From assembly GCA_002633025.1 (NCBI GenBank), contig NMRB01000187.1:12937-76936 (forward strand): 64,000 nt of DNA, in the 5' to 3' direction. Source of the DNA: Notospermus geniculatus. Lineage: Eukaryota > Nemertea > Pilidiophora > Heteronemertea > Lineidae. Position numbers and translations under genes: made by a program. Of the stretch, positions 52,844 to 64,000 are shown piece after piece. The notes under the pieces were generated by a model. The model saw nothing but the letters and a program-made list of their open reading frames with translations. It was not told where the DNA came from and did not search any database. Within the stretch, counting starts at the first letter, position 1. Every line of letters starts with the position of its first letter.

Positions 52844-55800
52844 TTATATATACTTCATAAAGACATACACGTATTATCAAGTGAGGAAAAAGAAAAAAGA
52901 AGTTTATCTTTGTGGGTTATCGTCATTATTTAGTGTTGTTAATGGTCTTATAGTACTTTCATTTTTTTCTTGCTGTTGTGTATTTACATCACCGTGGCTA
53001 AGTCGATGATGTAACCAGATGGGAACTGAAATCAGCGCCAGTCATCGTTCGCTGAGAACCAAACTGTATACGCAAACCAAAGATGGTTGCTTCCATCATT
53101 TTAACTGAAATTTGGGTAGCTTAGTACCCTAAACAACCAAATTCAGTCTTTCATGGTTACGACTTTTAAGTCTTGCAAGAGAACAACGTTTCTTGACGTT
53201 TCGTCTTTATGTTTTCAAGATCAAATATGAAGGGGAAACTTCAAAAAACGTTGCTTTGCAAAACTATTAGAAGTCGTAACCATGAAAGACTCAATTTCAT
53301 TGTGATGTGTGAGACTTCAGAACATGCCATTCCTGAAGATGCAGTGTACCCTAAACCCTTATCATTTTGCCTACCAGGTCGAAGGATATTGCCGATATTT
53401 ACCCCTATCGACCACTAATATGTTCGATATACGATGCGAGAACTGTAGCCTATCGAAGGAGATGGCCGATCAGCGTACATGTACATCGTTCCTCGATTTC
53501 TGACGTATCTTGGAGGGAAAGTCAAGTATAATTCCTCCTAGCAAGGATGTATCGAGCAAGAAAGGAGGACAAGAACTCGAGTGAAAAAATACCATTTCGT
53601 TGAAAGCTTTTCGTGTGTCAGCATCTTCCTGAAGATCTTCCTAAAGGTCACTCTCATACGCTTACGATTTCACCCGGACGGTACTAAGTAGTACTTCCTA
53701 AGTACAATGAAAACAATGACGCAGATATTGAGTACCAAATGACTAGTTTTTCACGAACACGCCAACCAAAAAACACCGTGATCTAATTACCACGTCCATA
53801 ATATCAAGTGATGGGCATTTGTTCCGACACAATTGATTGTGTCTGGCAATTTCCTGCAGAAAAAATAACCTAACAATTAACAACAAAAGACTTTACATGT
53901 TATAAACGATATAATTTCATGGTGTGGCGAATTGAAGCAAGGTACGTCCTAATCAAAAATGTCATTCGATTCTCTTGGTTCGCGTTGGAGGAATGGTAGA
54001 AATTACATCCCGGTTTTTGATGGATCACTGTTATTACGTTTTCGCCACACGGAAATTCTATCGTTTCCTATCTACGGAGGTGTTTTGGTTGTTTGCAACG
54101 CTGGGGTAACGACTCGATCAGGCATTGTACATATGCAAATGTACCAAACACGGTGTCATACACTACACGTCCTGATCTTCTTTGTTTCTGTCGTGTTCTT
54201 GACGTTTGTAATTCTCACTCGACCGCCAGGGGCTGAATTCGTGAAATTCATGAAAGCCTCCATGCTTGGCAACATTTGCGCCGCTAGAGGCGCCACCACA
54301 GCGTAGAAAAGTGACCTCTGGTGGCGAGATTCAGTTCTCACCGTGAAATCAGAGTTTCAGAGAGTCTCGTTGCATCTTCCACAGTACCCAGTCGTGCTTC
54401 GACTAATATAAATATTAATAAAGACTCTACGCAGACGACATTGCAGGAAATCAGTTTCGTGAAGTGGCAGGAAGCTTCGTCCTGCCCAGGAAGTTCTCGC
54501 CATTCGCAGCTTCCCTAACCAGTCTCAACTTTTGACCCTGTATCGGGCGCAGAACGTGAGAGGACCAGCTTGGGATGGAGAATCGATGGACTTTTTTTCT
54601 AGCAACGTAGTATCATATTCAGTGTCAGTTCCCAATCCGTTGCATGATTTGGCCAACAGTTCTGCTGCATCGGCTGTGTTCCTCACCGATGCCACCCCAA
54701 AACAAAGCAATTTGCAACTGCAGATCTTCAAGGGGGTCTGATCCCGACTGCTGTGATCGTGTCAGCCAACGTTACAAGAATTGAGATATGTGTTATTAAA
54801 TAAAATATCATGTATGCACATGCATGTGTACACTGATTTGTTTTGTGCATGTGACAGCATTGAATCGGTCTTATTATTGACCTGCACAATCATCCGATTA
54901 CACGTGTAAATAGGCCTATGAATGCATGTATTAGAGCAAATTAGACATGCATGGGCAGCAGACTTCATGTTCACTTCAGAGGTCTCGTGTTGACAAAGCC
55001 TAGAGTCGGAGGTGCATGCACAAGTTCGATATGAATGTGCAAATGACAGGAGAGTTCTTTTTGATATGAGAGAATTATCATCCAAGTCGCATGTCCTATT
55101 AAATGGCTATAATCCTAAGTGATTCACTCAAATACAATGGATGAACTCGGAACCCCCTGGGATCCTGCATTCGCACACAGTGCGTGTGCAGAGCATATGT
55201 GCTTGTGTACATGGACATTCTCAAAACGACGTTCGAAACCATTGTTCAGCTTTTCCGGCAAATTATTGGGTGGAAAGTCACAATTTTGCAACCATGGCGA
55301 ACAAACGCAGCAAGTGGAGCTGCTGATATCAGTCTAGCCTATGGACCAAGTGGCGCTCCTCCGACAAAAGAAAGAAGAATTCTCTGCACAGCTCCGAGCA
55401 CGCCATATCAAGTCCTGCGGGGTGTGGTCCGTTCAGTGTCTGACCAGGGGCTGATCAATGTCGCTTCTGTAGTCGTACGTGTACATTTCATGTGTAAGAT
55501 GCTAAAAAGTACCACATGCTTAAAAAATTGTCTTTTATATGAATCCAGGGTTGTGGCTCATTTCTATAGCATACGAAGTCATTATCTCTCAGGCTGATGA
55601 TTTCATGCATTCTTTGAAACTGTATTGAATGTAAGTGGATTATGTTGTATCATTTGCACCATCTGCTGCCAATGCGACAAGCCCTGGGGGGACAGGATGT
55701 CATATGAACGATTGATACTGCAGTCGAGACACCTGCTTGACTTCACAATGGATTATGAAAATTTTCAAACAATTTTGCATCGCAAATATTTGAAGTATGC

Positions 55801-56500
55801 TACTATATTCGTAACGCATTTTTTGATTGTTTACATGCATAATAATTGGTATACTGAGTGCTGGAGAAAAAGCATAGGATTTCACTGAAGAACTACTTTC
55901 CCATACACAATGGGGAAGATGGATCCAGTGCTGGGAGACGACGCGTTTTAGATTACCCCACCTAAGAGACCGATAGGTGGAGCACACGGACGGGTGGCGC
56001 CACCTAGAGGTGATGTGTGGAGAATGCAAACGCCTGGCTGAACGACTACCCCCCCCCCCCNTATTGATACATACAAAAGCAGAGATTGCCTTTCCTCGTG
56101 TTAAATTCAATGACGTTGTACATACGCCATCAGCGATATTGACAAGCAGTTCTAACCCTCGACCTATTTGATGGAGGCGTTCGTTGTGGCAGGCCCAACT
56201 CACCTGGACAGGTGCTAAAATCATTTAGTGTGCGTAACGTTGTAGACGATGGCTCATGCTACCAGACGAACAAGCACTGGCCTAGGCTCTATTTGAGTCA
56301 TCAATAGTTACACCTAACGTTGAATATGCAGGTCTGAGCACATAAGTATAGATGTGACTCAACTCTTAAATGGGGCAAAAATTTGTCTATTCCCATCCAG
56401 AAATATCTCTGTTCTCAAGGGAAGATTTCTTTGCGCCGCTTCGTATGATTTTCCACAACTTAACCACGTTGCATCACCAAAGTCTTGGCAATGACACCAT
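52844..56500. repeat. 3.7-kb direct tandem duplication, copy 2
   Basis: Same order and orientation as copy 1; ends at AATGACACCAT, then unique sequence. Contains a single N at 56061 inside the C run that is intact in copy 1 (52371). Confidence 0.95.
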
Positions 56501-58250
56501 TTCCAAATGTAACGTTTTTCGTCCAACCTCCCCTTGGGCAATTATCATCCTCATAGCACTCTAACCGGGCGAGTGATTGTAATTGGCAGAAATAGACTGC
56601 AATTAATCCAGGGTCTTCATGTGTGAAACAGGGCTCGACCCACCCAAGGGTCCCAAACTCTGATTTAGGAAGGCTATTTTCTCTCCTAAGGGGCTACGTT
56701 GGGGCACGGGGAGGAAGGTTATCTTCCCAAAATTTTGTCGCAGAAAAGATGCTGCTTGAACCTTCAGAATAGAACAGCTCACCTGCAATGGACCTTTATA
56801 GGGATGGTGACGTACGGTACGTACATGTATATATTTCCAAGAGCGAGGGTGGTGACGTGTACATCCAGGCCAACAATTTACATACCTGAGTGGACCAACC
56901 CTCAAAAACACGGACCTGAAAGCGTTAGTTTTCAATGTGACGTTGAGAGTATTTGGACAGTTCGAGTGGTCTCGGCTGTGATGATGGGAGGTATCCTATA
57001 TCAGGACTATGAGTCACACCTATCTTGGTGTTGAATAATGTACATGGACATCTTGACCCACTGCCTGGCGTGGAAGCACTCGATGATGTGGGGGAGGGGA
57101 TATTGGAACCAGGTCAACAAAATTGTTTGTGTAGGCCTACTTCTGACGTCCACCATGGCAAAGGCGATAGGTCGACCTGGGATTTGAAAGGTATGAAGAC
57201 TGAGCACTCTTTCTTCGCTCGGCAAATAAAAGTTGATAATGGTCTCCACACGCCATGTGCATTTGTTTGCACTAAGTCTTACGAAATCTACGAGACGAAT
57301 CTTTTCCTGTGGATATTGTCTCCTCGTACTGACGACATCACATGCCCATCTGGGTCCTGCACATCGTCAAACTGACACCACAAAGATCTAACCAAGGCAA
57401 ACGGGAAATTCAGGGTTCAAGACAGGGTCCATTACATAATGGCCTCTTTTAGACACAATACCCTCCCGCTCAAGATATCGCTTGAAGGGTCCAAAATAGT
57501 TGAATGGTCATTACAGGGAGGCAGAACTTTTTCTTCATTGTCACAACCCCCTCGGCCTAACATGCGGCCAATTACTTTCTTTCAATAAGTGGTTTCTATA
57601 AAAAAACAAGTTTCGTCTTGTTGCCGTCGAATGTCGTGTTTTCACTGTTCCAGCCTTCCATGCTGAAGGAAAGTAATGAACATATAAATTGGCGTTTATA
57701 GCCACCAGATCAATACATCCCTCGTAATCCCCATCGATATCGGAACCATTGGCAATGGATCCATTTCAATACAGATCTATTCCATCAGAGATGGGAAGCT
57801 AGAAAAACTAATCACCCCCTCCCATCTCCCTCCATTCGGGTGATTGGATGATACGGACTGGCAGCTTGATCCATCAAGAAAAATATGAGGTTTGGAGGAC
57901 AGAATGTTTGACTAGGCATGGAAGCGATCACTGTGTGGGTGGTTTTCATCAGATGCGATAAAAAACTGCGGAAGATTTGATTCGCAGTGTTGCTTTCAGC
58001 AGGAAGTCCCATGAAATTGGGTAGGTCAGGTTGTTGATACGCTGGACACTATCGGCACCAGTTGACAATTCATGCTTGTAAACCCCTCCATCTCTCGGAT
58101 AACAAAAGCAATTGTAAGTTCATCTTCGTAATAGAGTTTGGTCCGTGCTAGTGCCACTGCCAGCGTGGCTTCTTGCATCACCACCCAATCCCCACCCCTC
58201 CGACCATCACCACCACATGATTGATGACTTACTGCTGGTTGTCAAGCCGA
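56501..58250. other. No gene recognised
   Basis: The 110- to 116-codon ORFs around 56.6-57.4 kb overlap on opposite strands and show no motif. Confidence 0.4.
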
Positions 58251-58261
58251 TACAGCTCTCT

Positions 58262-58518
58262 TGGAAGTCTGCACGCCTGAAACCCCCCACAACTTCACGG
58301 AATTTCCATTTCAACCACCTTCCTCTGTATACATCACGAACCAGAAGGTAGATCAAACCATCAATAACAAGGATTGTTTACAGAAGGAAAGGTGCCTTAA
58401 ATACATCCATCGAACTCGTTTGAATTCGTTCTTCAAATGTCAAGTGCTTTCCTATCGCCAAACCACCAACATTCTCAACCATCCTAGGATATTTTTACCA
58501 GCAACAGGAGCGGGCTCC
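58262..58518. repeat. Duplicated contig end, left copy
   Basis: GCACGCCTGAAACC to GGAGCGGGCTCC, repeated right after the single N (58519). Confidence 0.9.
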
Positions 58519-58520
58519 NA

Positions 58521-58772
58521 GTCAGCACGCCTGAAACCCTTCACAACTTCACGGAATTTCCGTTTCAACCACCTTCCTCTGTATACATCACGAACCAGAA
58601 GGTAGATCAAACCATCAATAACAAGGATTGTTTACAGAAGGAAAGGTGCCTTAAATACATCCATCGAACTCGTTTGAATTCGTTCTTCAAATGTCAAGTG
58701 CGTTCCTATCGCCAAACCACCAACATTCTCAACCATCCTAGGATATTTATACCAGCAACAGGAGCAGGCTCC
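58521..58772. repeat. Duplicated contig end, right copy
   Basis: CAGCACGCCTGAAACC to GGAGCAGGCTCC, nearly identical to 58262-58518. Confidence 0.9.
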
Positions 58773-58978
58773 CTTCATCATTCACCGTATGTTTACAGAC
58801 CAAACAACAACCTGGACTTTGAGGCATCTGTTATGACCAGACCATCAGGCTTCTTGCTGCAGTATCGATGGAAGAAAACAGCATTGCTGCATCCGGTGCA
58901 GAAGAGATCCTGACCTTAGACCAAAGCCTGCCCCATCAAGTCTACGTATATCCGTGGTCTCTCAATGGGGATCATAAC

Positions 58979-59055
58979 TGTGATAGAGGGCAGCACACAG
59001 TAATCAGGTCCTATACAATAGATACCTTTTGTGTGGGAAATTGATCAGGACCTGA
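58979..59055. repeat. Dispersed repeat (GAGGGCAGCACAC type), second copy
   Basis: TGATAGAGGGCAGCACACAG, CAGGTCCTATACAATAGA and GTGTGGGAAA match 10626-10720. Confidence 0.5.
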
Positions 59056-59204
59056 ATGTTCCTTTCAAATCAATAGATTTAACCACTAGTGACACCTATT
59101 GAGGCAGTGAGTTAGGTTCCTCATTATCATCTAGAACAGGTGTTTTACGATTATTGCGGAGTACGTTTCTGAGCCGAGTGGGTAAATATCTTTTGTGTCC
59201 GTAT

Positions 59205-59620
59205 ATGTATATGGTGTCCATGCAGGACCTACTTTTTATGAGGACCCTGGTTGCCCTTTAAGGCCTACCTACACCATCCAATATTATTGCACAATATGGG
59301 GTCATGTGCTTCTCTCTGGCATGATGGGGAGAAGAAAGATTGGAAATAATATTGCCCATTCCTCATAATTGTGCAATAATATTGCACGTTTATGGGCCGC
59401 TTTATAGTCAATAAATGGTCACCAGCTCGCTGAAAGTGCGTGACATACTCCTCCGAGGTCGAGACCGACCTGCTTGAATCCCGCATTATTTGTGGGTTCA
59501 TGACAAGACAGGATAAGGATGTGAATTTAAAGCACCATTTATAGTCTTTGTGCAAAGATGTCATCCTTTTGAGGCCCTGGAAAAACTACACAAAACATAA
59601 GGTGTTACGAGGGTTTTTAT
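59205..59620. repeat. Direct repeat of about 415 bp, copy 1
   Basis: GTATATGGTGTCCATGCAGG to GGTGTTACGAGGGTTTTTA. Contains a fold-back block (GCACAATAT..ATATTGTGC-like arms). Copy 2 is at 60268-60686. Confidence 0.9.
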
Positions 59621-59665
59621 GGTTCCCGATCAATCAGATCGGGAACCATATTGTTTTTGGTCATG

Positions 59666-59666
<1 letters not shown>

Positions 59667-59697
<31 letters not shown>

Positions 59698-59722
59698 CTG
59701 TGTGTGTGTCTGTGTATCTGTA
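59667..59722. repeat. (GT)n microsatellite
   Basis: GTGTCTGTGTGTGTGTGTGT and on, with CTGT interruptions. Confidence 0.95.
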
Positions 59723-59726
59723 TGTC

Positions 59727-60100
59727 CGGTCTGTCACACCTTCATATCTCATCTTCTTGAACAGCTAGAGCCTTGGAAACAAGTCCTACCCCTAGGTTTG
59801 TCAACCTGGGCAATCCAATGAGCCAATAATTTTCAATCTCAGATGTCTCCATCATGATGTAATCAACATATCGGACTTGATATTTTGTCTGTCACGCTTT
59901 TATCTGATGGCATAACTCGGCTCCTTCAACACCTACAGCAATGGAAATAAGTTGTACCCTTAGGTTTTCATACCTTAGGAATTGAATGGGCTGATTACTT
60001 TTGATGTGAGATGTTGGGATCATGGTGATATCGATATCACGAATTTGATATTTTCAGATAACTTGCCATACTGTCAACTGAGCAATATGAAACAAGTCTT
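59727..60100. repeat. Tandem element of about 160 bp, two units and part of a third
   Basis: Each unit runs CTGTCAC.C.TT..., GGAAA.AAGT..TACCC.TAGGTTT, then GATATTTT. Unit starts at about 59731 and 59889, third partial from about 60055. Confidence 0.7.
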
Positions 60101-60267
60101 AGTTCATGCCTACTTATCCAAGGACTGGACTATGTTGAAATTCTCAGCCTCAAGTGTCCGGGTGTTCNCTATGTTGAAAACCGCATCCAATTATCTTGTT
60201 TTATCTCGGAGATATTTGAAAAACACGCTGTCCATTTACTTATTTGAAAGACTGTACATGTACAGTG

Positions 60268-60686
60268 TATATGGTGTCCATGCAGGACCTACTTTTTATG
60301 AGGACCGCCCTTTAAGGCCTAGCTACACCATCCAATATTATTGCGCAATATGGGGTCATGTGCTTCTCTCTGGCATGATGGGGAGAAGAAAGATTGGCAA
60401 TAATATTGCCCATTCCTCATAACTGTGCAATAATACATGTATTGCACGTTTATGGGCCGCTTTATAGTCAATATTAAATGGTCACCAGCTCGCTGAAAGC
60501 GCGTGACATACTCCCCCTGAGTTCGAGACCGATGACCTGCTTGAATCCCGCATTATTTGTGGGTTCATGACAAGACAGGATAAGGATGTGAATCTAAAGC
60601 ACCATTTATAGTCTTTGTGCAAAGATGTCATCCTTTTGAGGCCCTGGAAAAACTACACAAAACATAAGGTGTTACGAGGGTTTTTT
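60268..60686. repeat. Direct repeat of about 415 bp, copy 2
   Basis: Same sequence as 59205-59620 with a few substitutions and indels; the single N at 60168 lies between the copies. Confidence 0.9.
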
Positions 60687-60689
60687 TAT

Positions 60690-62660
60690 AGAAGAGTCTT
60701 TATGCTGTAAATAGGTGTTCGTCATGGGCATTGTTCGTCATGGGCATCACCAGTAGCAAGCATAACCGTCTTTGTGATGCAGGAATCTCCTCACAGAACT
60801 GGATCACTCCACGTTTCAAAAGCAAGAGGCAATTACGAGAAAAAATGTTCCGTCCTACTCGCGGTTCGCAATCAAAACATTCCATTTCTGTGAACTCTCC
60901 CCGCCCTTTGTGTCTGGGGCATGTTGACATTTCATCCCTGAGCACCTTCCCCATCATTTCATGCAAACCTCGTCTCATTAATGTCTCTAAGGCCACGGCA
61001 GCCGTTTCCAAGTTTTTCTGATGCGTAACAACCCTGACTGGTTGGGAGCCATTGCGAATACATCAGTTTGTGACAAGAATACGGACACAAAGAGCGGAAT
61101 TTTTGTATCCTTCTCCCTCTTTGCAAGGCCAGGTTTGCAACTGGGATACCAGATAAACGGCCTACTCTTCGTGTTAGGTCTGGCCACAAAGAAAACACTT
61201 CTCGCAGCCTAAGTACCATTGCCTTTGGCCATCAGATACCTGAAGCCATTGTCGAGGTGATGGACTTGTATTGTCTGATCAAACTCAACAATCGGTCACA
61301 TCACGTGACAAACCAGACGACAATGAAACCCAGCGACCTGCCGCGACATGACATATCTCTCTCGGGCGCGTGCTATCTTGGGAACCTTTAAACGACCGAT
61401 GAAAGGACACTTTTTGATATGAAAAGAACCAGAAAAAGTTCTGGGAGTTTAAATAGCGGTCGAATTTGTGATTAAGTTATGTAACGCCCTGCGGCCGCCC
61501 GAAGAAATCTGTGAAGCGGATGGTCGCGTCAACGCCTCATGTCGTCTGCCCAACTCGGCGGAAGAGATACCATCGACGGATCTAATTATCACGTTTCAAG
61601 CATCTACAAATCAAATCTTAATATCATCGAGGAAATCTCACTCGAATTACTTCCTTTCTTCTTCGGCAAGTGAGAAAGGGATTTGTCACGAATGAAATGG
61701 CCCGACGGTCACGCAACCCTAGCAGAAGAAACCAGGTCTTAGTTCCTGAACCGTGTACCGTTATTACTTTTAGATAATCTGTAAATCACGATTCGGTGTC
61801 AAGGAGTACCTTGTTTAGGCCCCGATCGGTGATGCCGTGAGGGTAGGCGTGGCGTCTGGCAAAAGGCAAAAGTAACGGCTCCATCCTCAAACTATCAAGA
61901 AGAAAAGCCATGCTCGAGATCCGTTGTACATTGGTCCCCTGCAGATTGGTAAAGTCGTTGATAAAATGTCTTTTTTCGATGGAGAGCCTGCCTAGTGTAT
62001 ATCTAATCCATTGCCATGTAAAAGCAAGATTAATGACACCAAACCAATGAGTGCAATTTGAGTATCTCTAAATAAAATGTAGTCGCTCATTAGTATTTTG
62101 TATTCGGTTCTCTGAAATGTGTTGCTGGGGCAATGAATGTTCCATTTCCTAATCTTGCAATTCAAGTATTAAAAACAAGACCTTTGATAAAAAGAAGTAT
62201 CGGGATGTCATTAGAAAACCTCAGGAATGCTTTGTAGATGTCTTGATATCGATTCGACCAAACTTGAGATTGGTCTCGGAGATATGTGTAGTGATGCTCC
62301 CTCGGCAGTAACTATCAGATCATACTAAGCAGTTGGGCGAAAGGCCTTCCGGAATACTTACTCCATCTACTGAATATGAAGTGAACTATGCACATGAGGA
62401 CTTCTCCTCATTTCGTTAGCATTTTCCACCAAGACCACGTACGTACGTACGTGAGTGGATTGCACAGGCAGAGTAGGGCCAAGGCAAGTTTCAAACCGCT
62501 ATACCCACTACGTTATCCGCGCTTAGTGGGTCTATACCTACGGCCAACTAAACACTGGGGACGAGTGTAAGGCAAGGTGGACAAGGGGCCAAAATCTGCA
62601 TGAAAAACACGTCATTCAATGAAATTTGGGGGCAAATTCATGTTTGCCCCTCTACTCTCT
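60690..62660. other. No gene recognised
   Basis: Overlapping ORFs of about 100 codons on both strands at 60.7-61.2 kb; no motif, no splice support. ACGTACGTACGTACG at about 62438. Confidence 0.4.
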
Positions 62661-62668
62661 ACCCCCCC

Positions 62669-63309
62669 NNNNNNNNNNNNNNNNNNNNNNNNNNNNNNNN
62701 NNNNNNNNNNNNNNNNNNNNNNNNNNNNNNNNNNNNNNNNNNNNNNNNNNNNNNNNNNNNNNNNNNNNNNNNNNNNNNNNNNNNNNNNNNNNNNNNNNNN
62801 NNNNNNNNNNNNNNNNNNNNNNNNNNNNNNNNNNNNNNNNNNNNNNNNNNNNNNNNNNNNNNNNNNNNNNNNNNNNNNNNNNNNNNNNNNNNNNNNNNNN
62901 NNNNNNNNNNNNNNNNNNNNNNNNNNNNNNNNNNNNNNNNNNNNNNNNNNNNNNNNNNNNNNNNNNNNNNNNNNNNNNNNNNNNNNNNNNNNNNNNNNNN
63001 NNNNNNNNNNNNNNNNNNNNNNNNNNNNNNNNNNNNNNNNNNNNNNNNNNNNNNNNNNNNNNNNNNNNNNNNNNNNNNNNNNNNNNNNNNNNNNNNNNNN
63101 NNNNNNNNNNNNNNNNNNNNNNNNNNNNNNNNNNNNNNNNNNNNNNNNNNNNNNNNNNNNNNNNNNNNNNNNNNNNNNNNNNNNNNNNNNNNNNNNNNNN
63201 NNNNNNNNNNNNNNNNNNNNNNNNNNNNNNNNNNNNNNNNNNNNNNNNNNNNNNNNNNNNNNNNNNNNNNNNNNNNNNNNNNNNNNNNNNNNNNNNNNNN
63301 NNNNNNNNN
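62669..63309. other. Assembly gap (641 N)
   Basis: Preceded by a C run and followed by a tandem repeat. Confidence 0.99.
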
Positions 63310-63374
63310 CTGACCAGTGACTTCAGCAAACTTGATAGCTGACCAGTAAACTTCAGCAAATGTGATGGCAGACC

Positions 63375-63620
63375 AGCAAACTTGTTGCTGCCTATTGCCT
63401 GCTGGGCGTAGCCTCTGGTTCGGGCGAGGCGGATGGCAGGCTAGCAACTTCAGCAAACTTGTTGCTGGCCATTGCTTGCTGGGCGTAGCCTCTGGTTCGG
63501 AGGAGGCCGATGGCAGGCTAGCAACTTCAGCAAACTTGTTGCTTACCATTGCTTGCTGGTTTAGGTTGGTTCGGCCGAGGCCGACAGCAGACTCAGGAAC
63601 TTCTCAGCAAACTTGTTGCA
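63375..63620. repeat. 77-bp minisatellite next to the gap
   Basis: AGCAAACTTGTTGC recurs at 63375, 63452, 63529 and 63606, exactly 77 bp apart; unit includes GGGCGTAGCCTCTGGTTCGG. Confidence 0.92.
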
Positions 63621-63627
63621 ACCACTT

Positions 63628-63771
63628 AAGCAAGGTTCATTGGCACACGGATTCGATCCGTTTCCAGTCCTTTGCCCCGAGTTTTCCGGATATGACAACG
63701 CTGAAGTCCATTTGATAGATTTTTTGCGGACCTGAATCGGACCAATTCCGTGTGCCAATGAACCTTGCTCA
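63628..63771. mobile_element. MITE with AGCAAGGTTCATTGGCACAC ends
   Basis: Left end AGCAAGGTTCATTGGCACAC, right end GTGTGCCAATGAACCTTGCT, exact inverse; 144 bp. Confidence 0.85.
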
Positions 63772-64000
63772 ACAATACTTCGTATAACATCGTATATGCG
63801 TTTGCTCTCACTCAGTGCCTTTCACATCAACAGCCATTGGGCTTTGCACAACCAGCATGCATTGGGCGAAATTGCCGCGAAACGAGAGTAATGGACTTGT
63901 TATGTTCTCTACAAAAAATGAAGGCAATATACACAGCTATCCCGAGCGTTCGGACGGAAAGAGGTCCATTAAGCAAGACTATTAAAGAATAATACAGCGG

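Noticed and set aside
53959-54306. 115-codon plus-strand ORF in copy 2 of the 3.7-kb duplication
   Set aside because: A one-base indel shifts it in copy 1, and it has no recognisable motif; probably chance.
60700-61219. Overlapping ORFs of about 90-100 codons on both strands
   Set aside because: No motif, no splice support and similar length on both strands.
63362-63715. 117-codon plus-strand ORF
   Set aside because: It is generated by the 77-bp tandem repeat.

Overview
This window looks like nuclear DNA of a marine invertebrate animal, most likely a deuterostome such as a cephalochordate or echinoderm. The genes are split into short exons with GT-AG introns. The intergenic DNA is dense in small fold-back (MITE-like) elements and in words such as TAGGCCTA and TGTACATGTA. 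The proteins are metazoan (cadherin repeats, a polo-like kinase). The species cannot be fixed from the sequence. It is a draft assembly with three long N gaps (28259-29238, 39549-40046, 62669-63309) and five single-N joins (35867, 47829, 56061, 58519, 60168). Several joins carry the same sequence on both sides, as expected from unmerged alleles of a very heterozygous animal.

Region 1 (1-29.8 kb, minus strand) holds two head-to-tail copies of one gene. Gene B (27564 down to 13575) is nearly complete: 19 exons, 1586 codons plus stop in one continuous reading frame when joined at GT/AG boundaries. It encodes four related extracellular beta-sandwich-like domains that each end in an NN..C / C[KR]P signature, then about seven Cys-rich cadherin repeats, a membrane-proximal region, one transmembrane helix and a short basic, proline-rich tail. 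Its 5' exon(s) probably fall in the 28259-29238 gap. Gene A (10892 down to 305) repeats the four domains and the first cadherin exon, then leaves the window at its left edge. A GC-rich stretch at 12483-12640 (A) and 29628-29775 (B) also matches and may be the duplicated 5' region. The protein is probably a single-pass cell-surface adhesion molecule or receptor without a recognisable catenin-binding tail.

Region 2 (29.9-33 kb) is repeat-rich and has no gene that I recognise.

Region 3 (33.5-45.3 kb, minus strand) is a polo-like kinase of the PLK2/PLK3 type. Present are the start exon with the glycine loop, the beta3-lysine exon, the alphaC-to-hinge exon, a linker exon and four exons covering both polo boxes. 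The catalytic-loop and DFG exons are absent; the single N at 35867 lies exactly where they belong.

Region 4 (45.3-64 kb) has no confidently recognised gene. It contains a 3.7-kb direct tandem duplication (49.1-56.5 kb) that is probably two alleles placed in series, smaller duplications around single-N joins, a 30-bp minisatellite, a GT microsatellite with a roughly 160-bp tandem element, a 77-bp minisatellite next to the last gap, and several fold-back elements.

The most interesting content is the duplicated adhesion gene with its unusual architecture, and the record of transposon insertions readable by comparing the introns of its two copies: filled versus empty sites, an AT target duplication, and one MITE whose end supplies a splice acceptor's pyrimidine tract.
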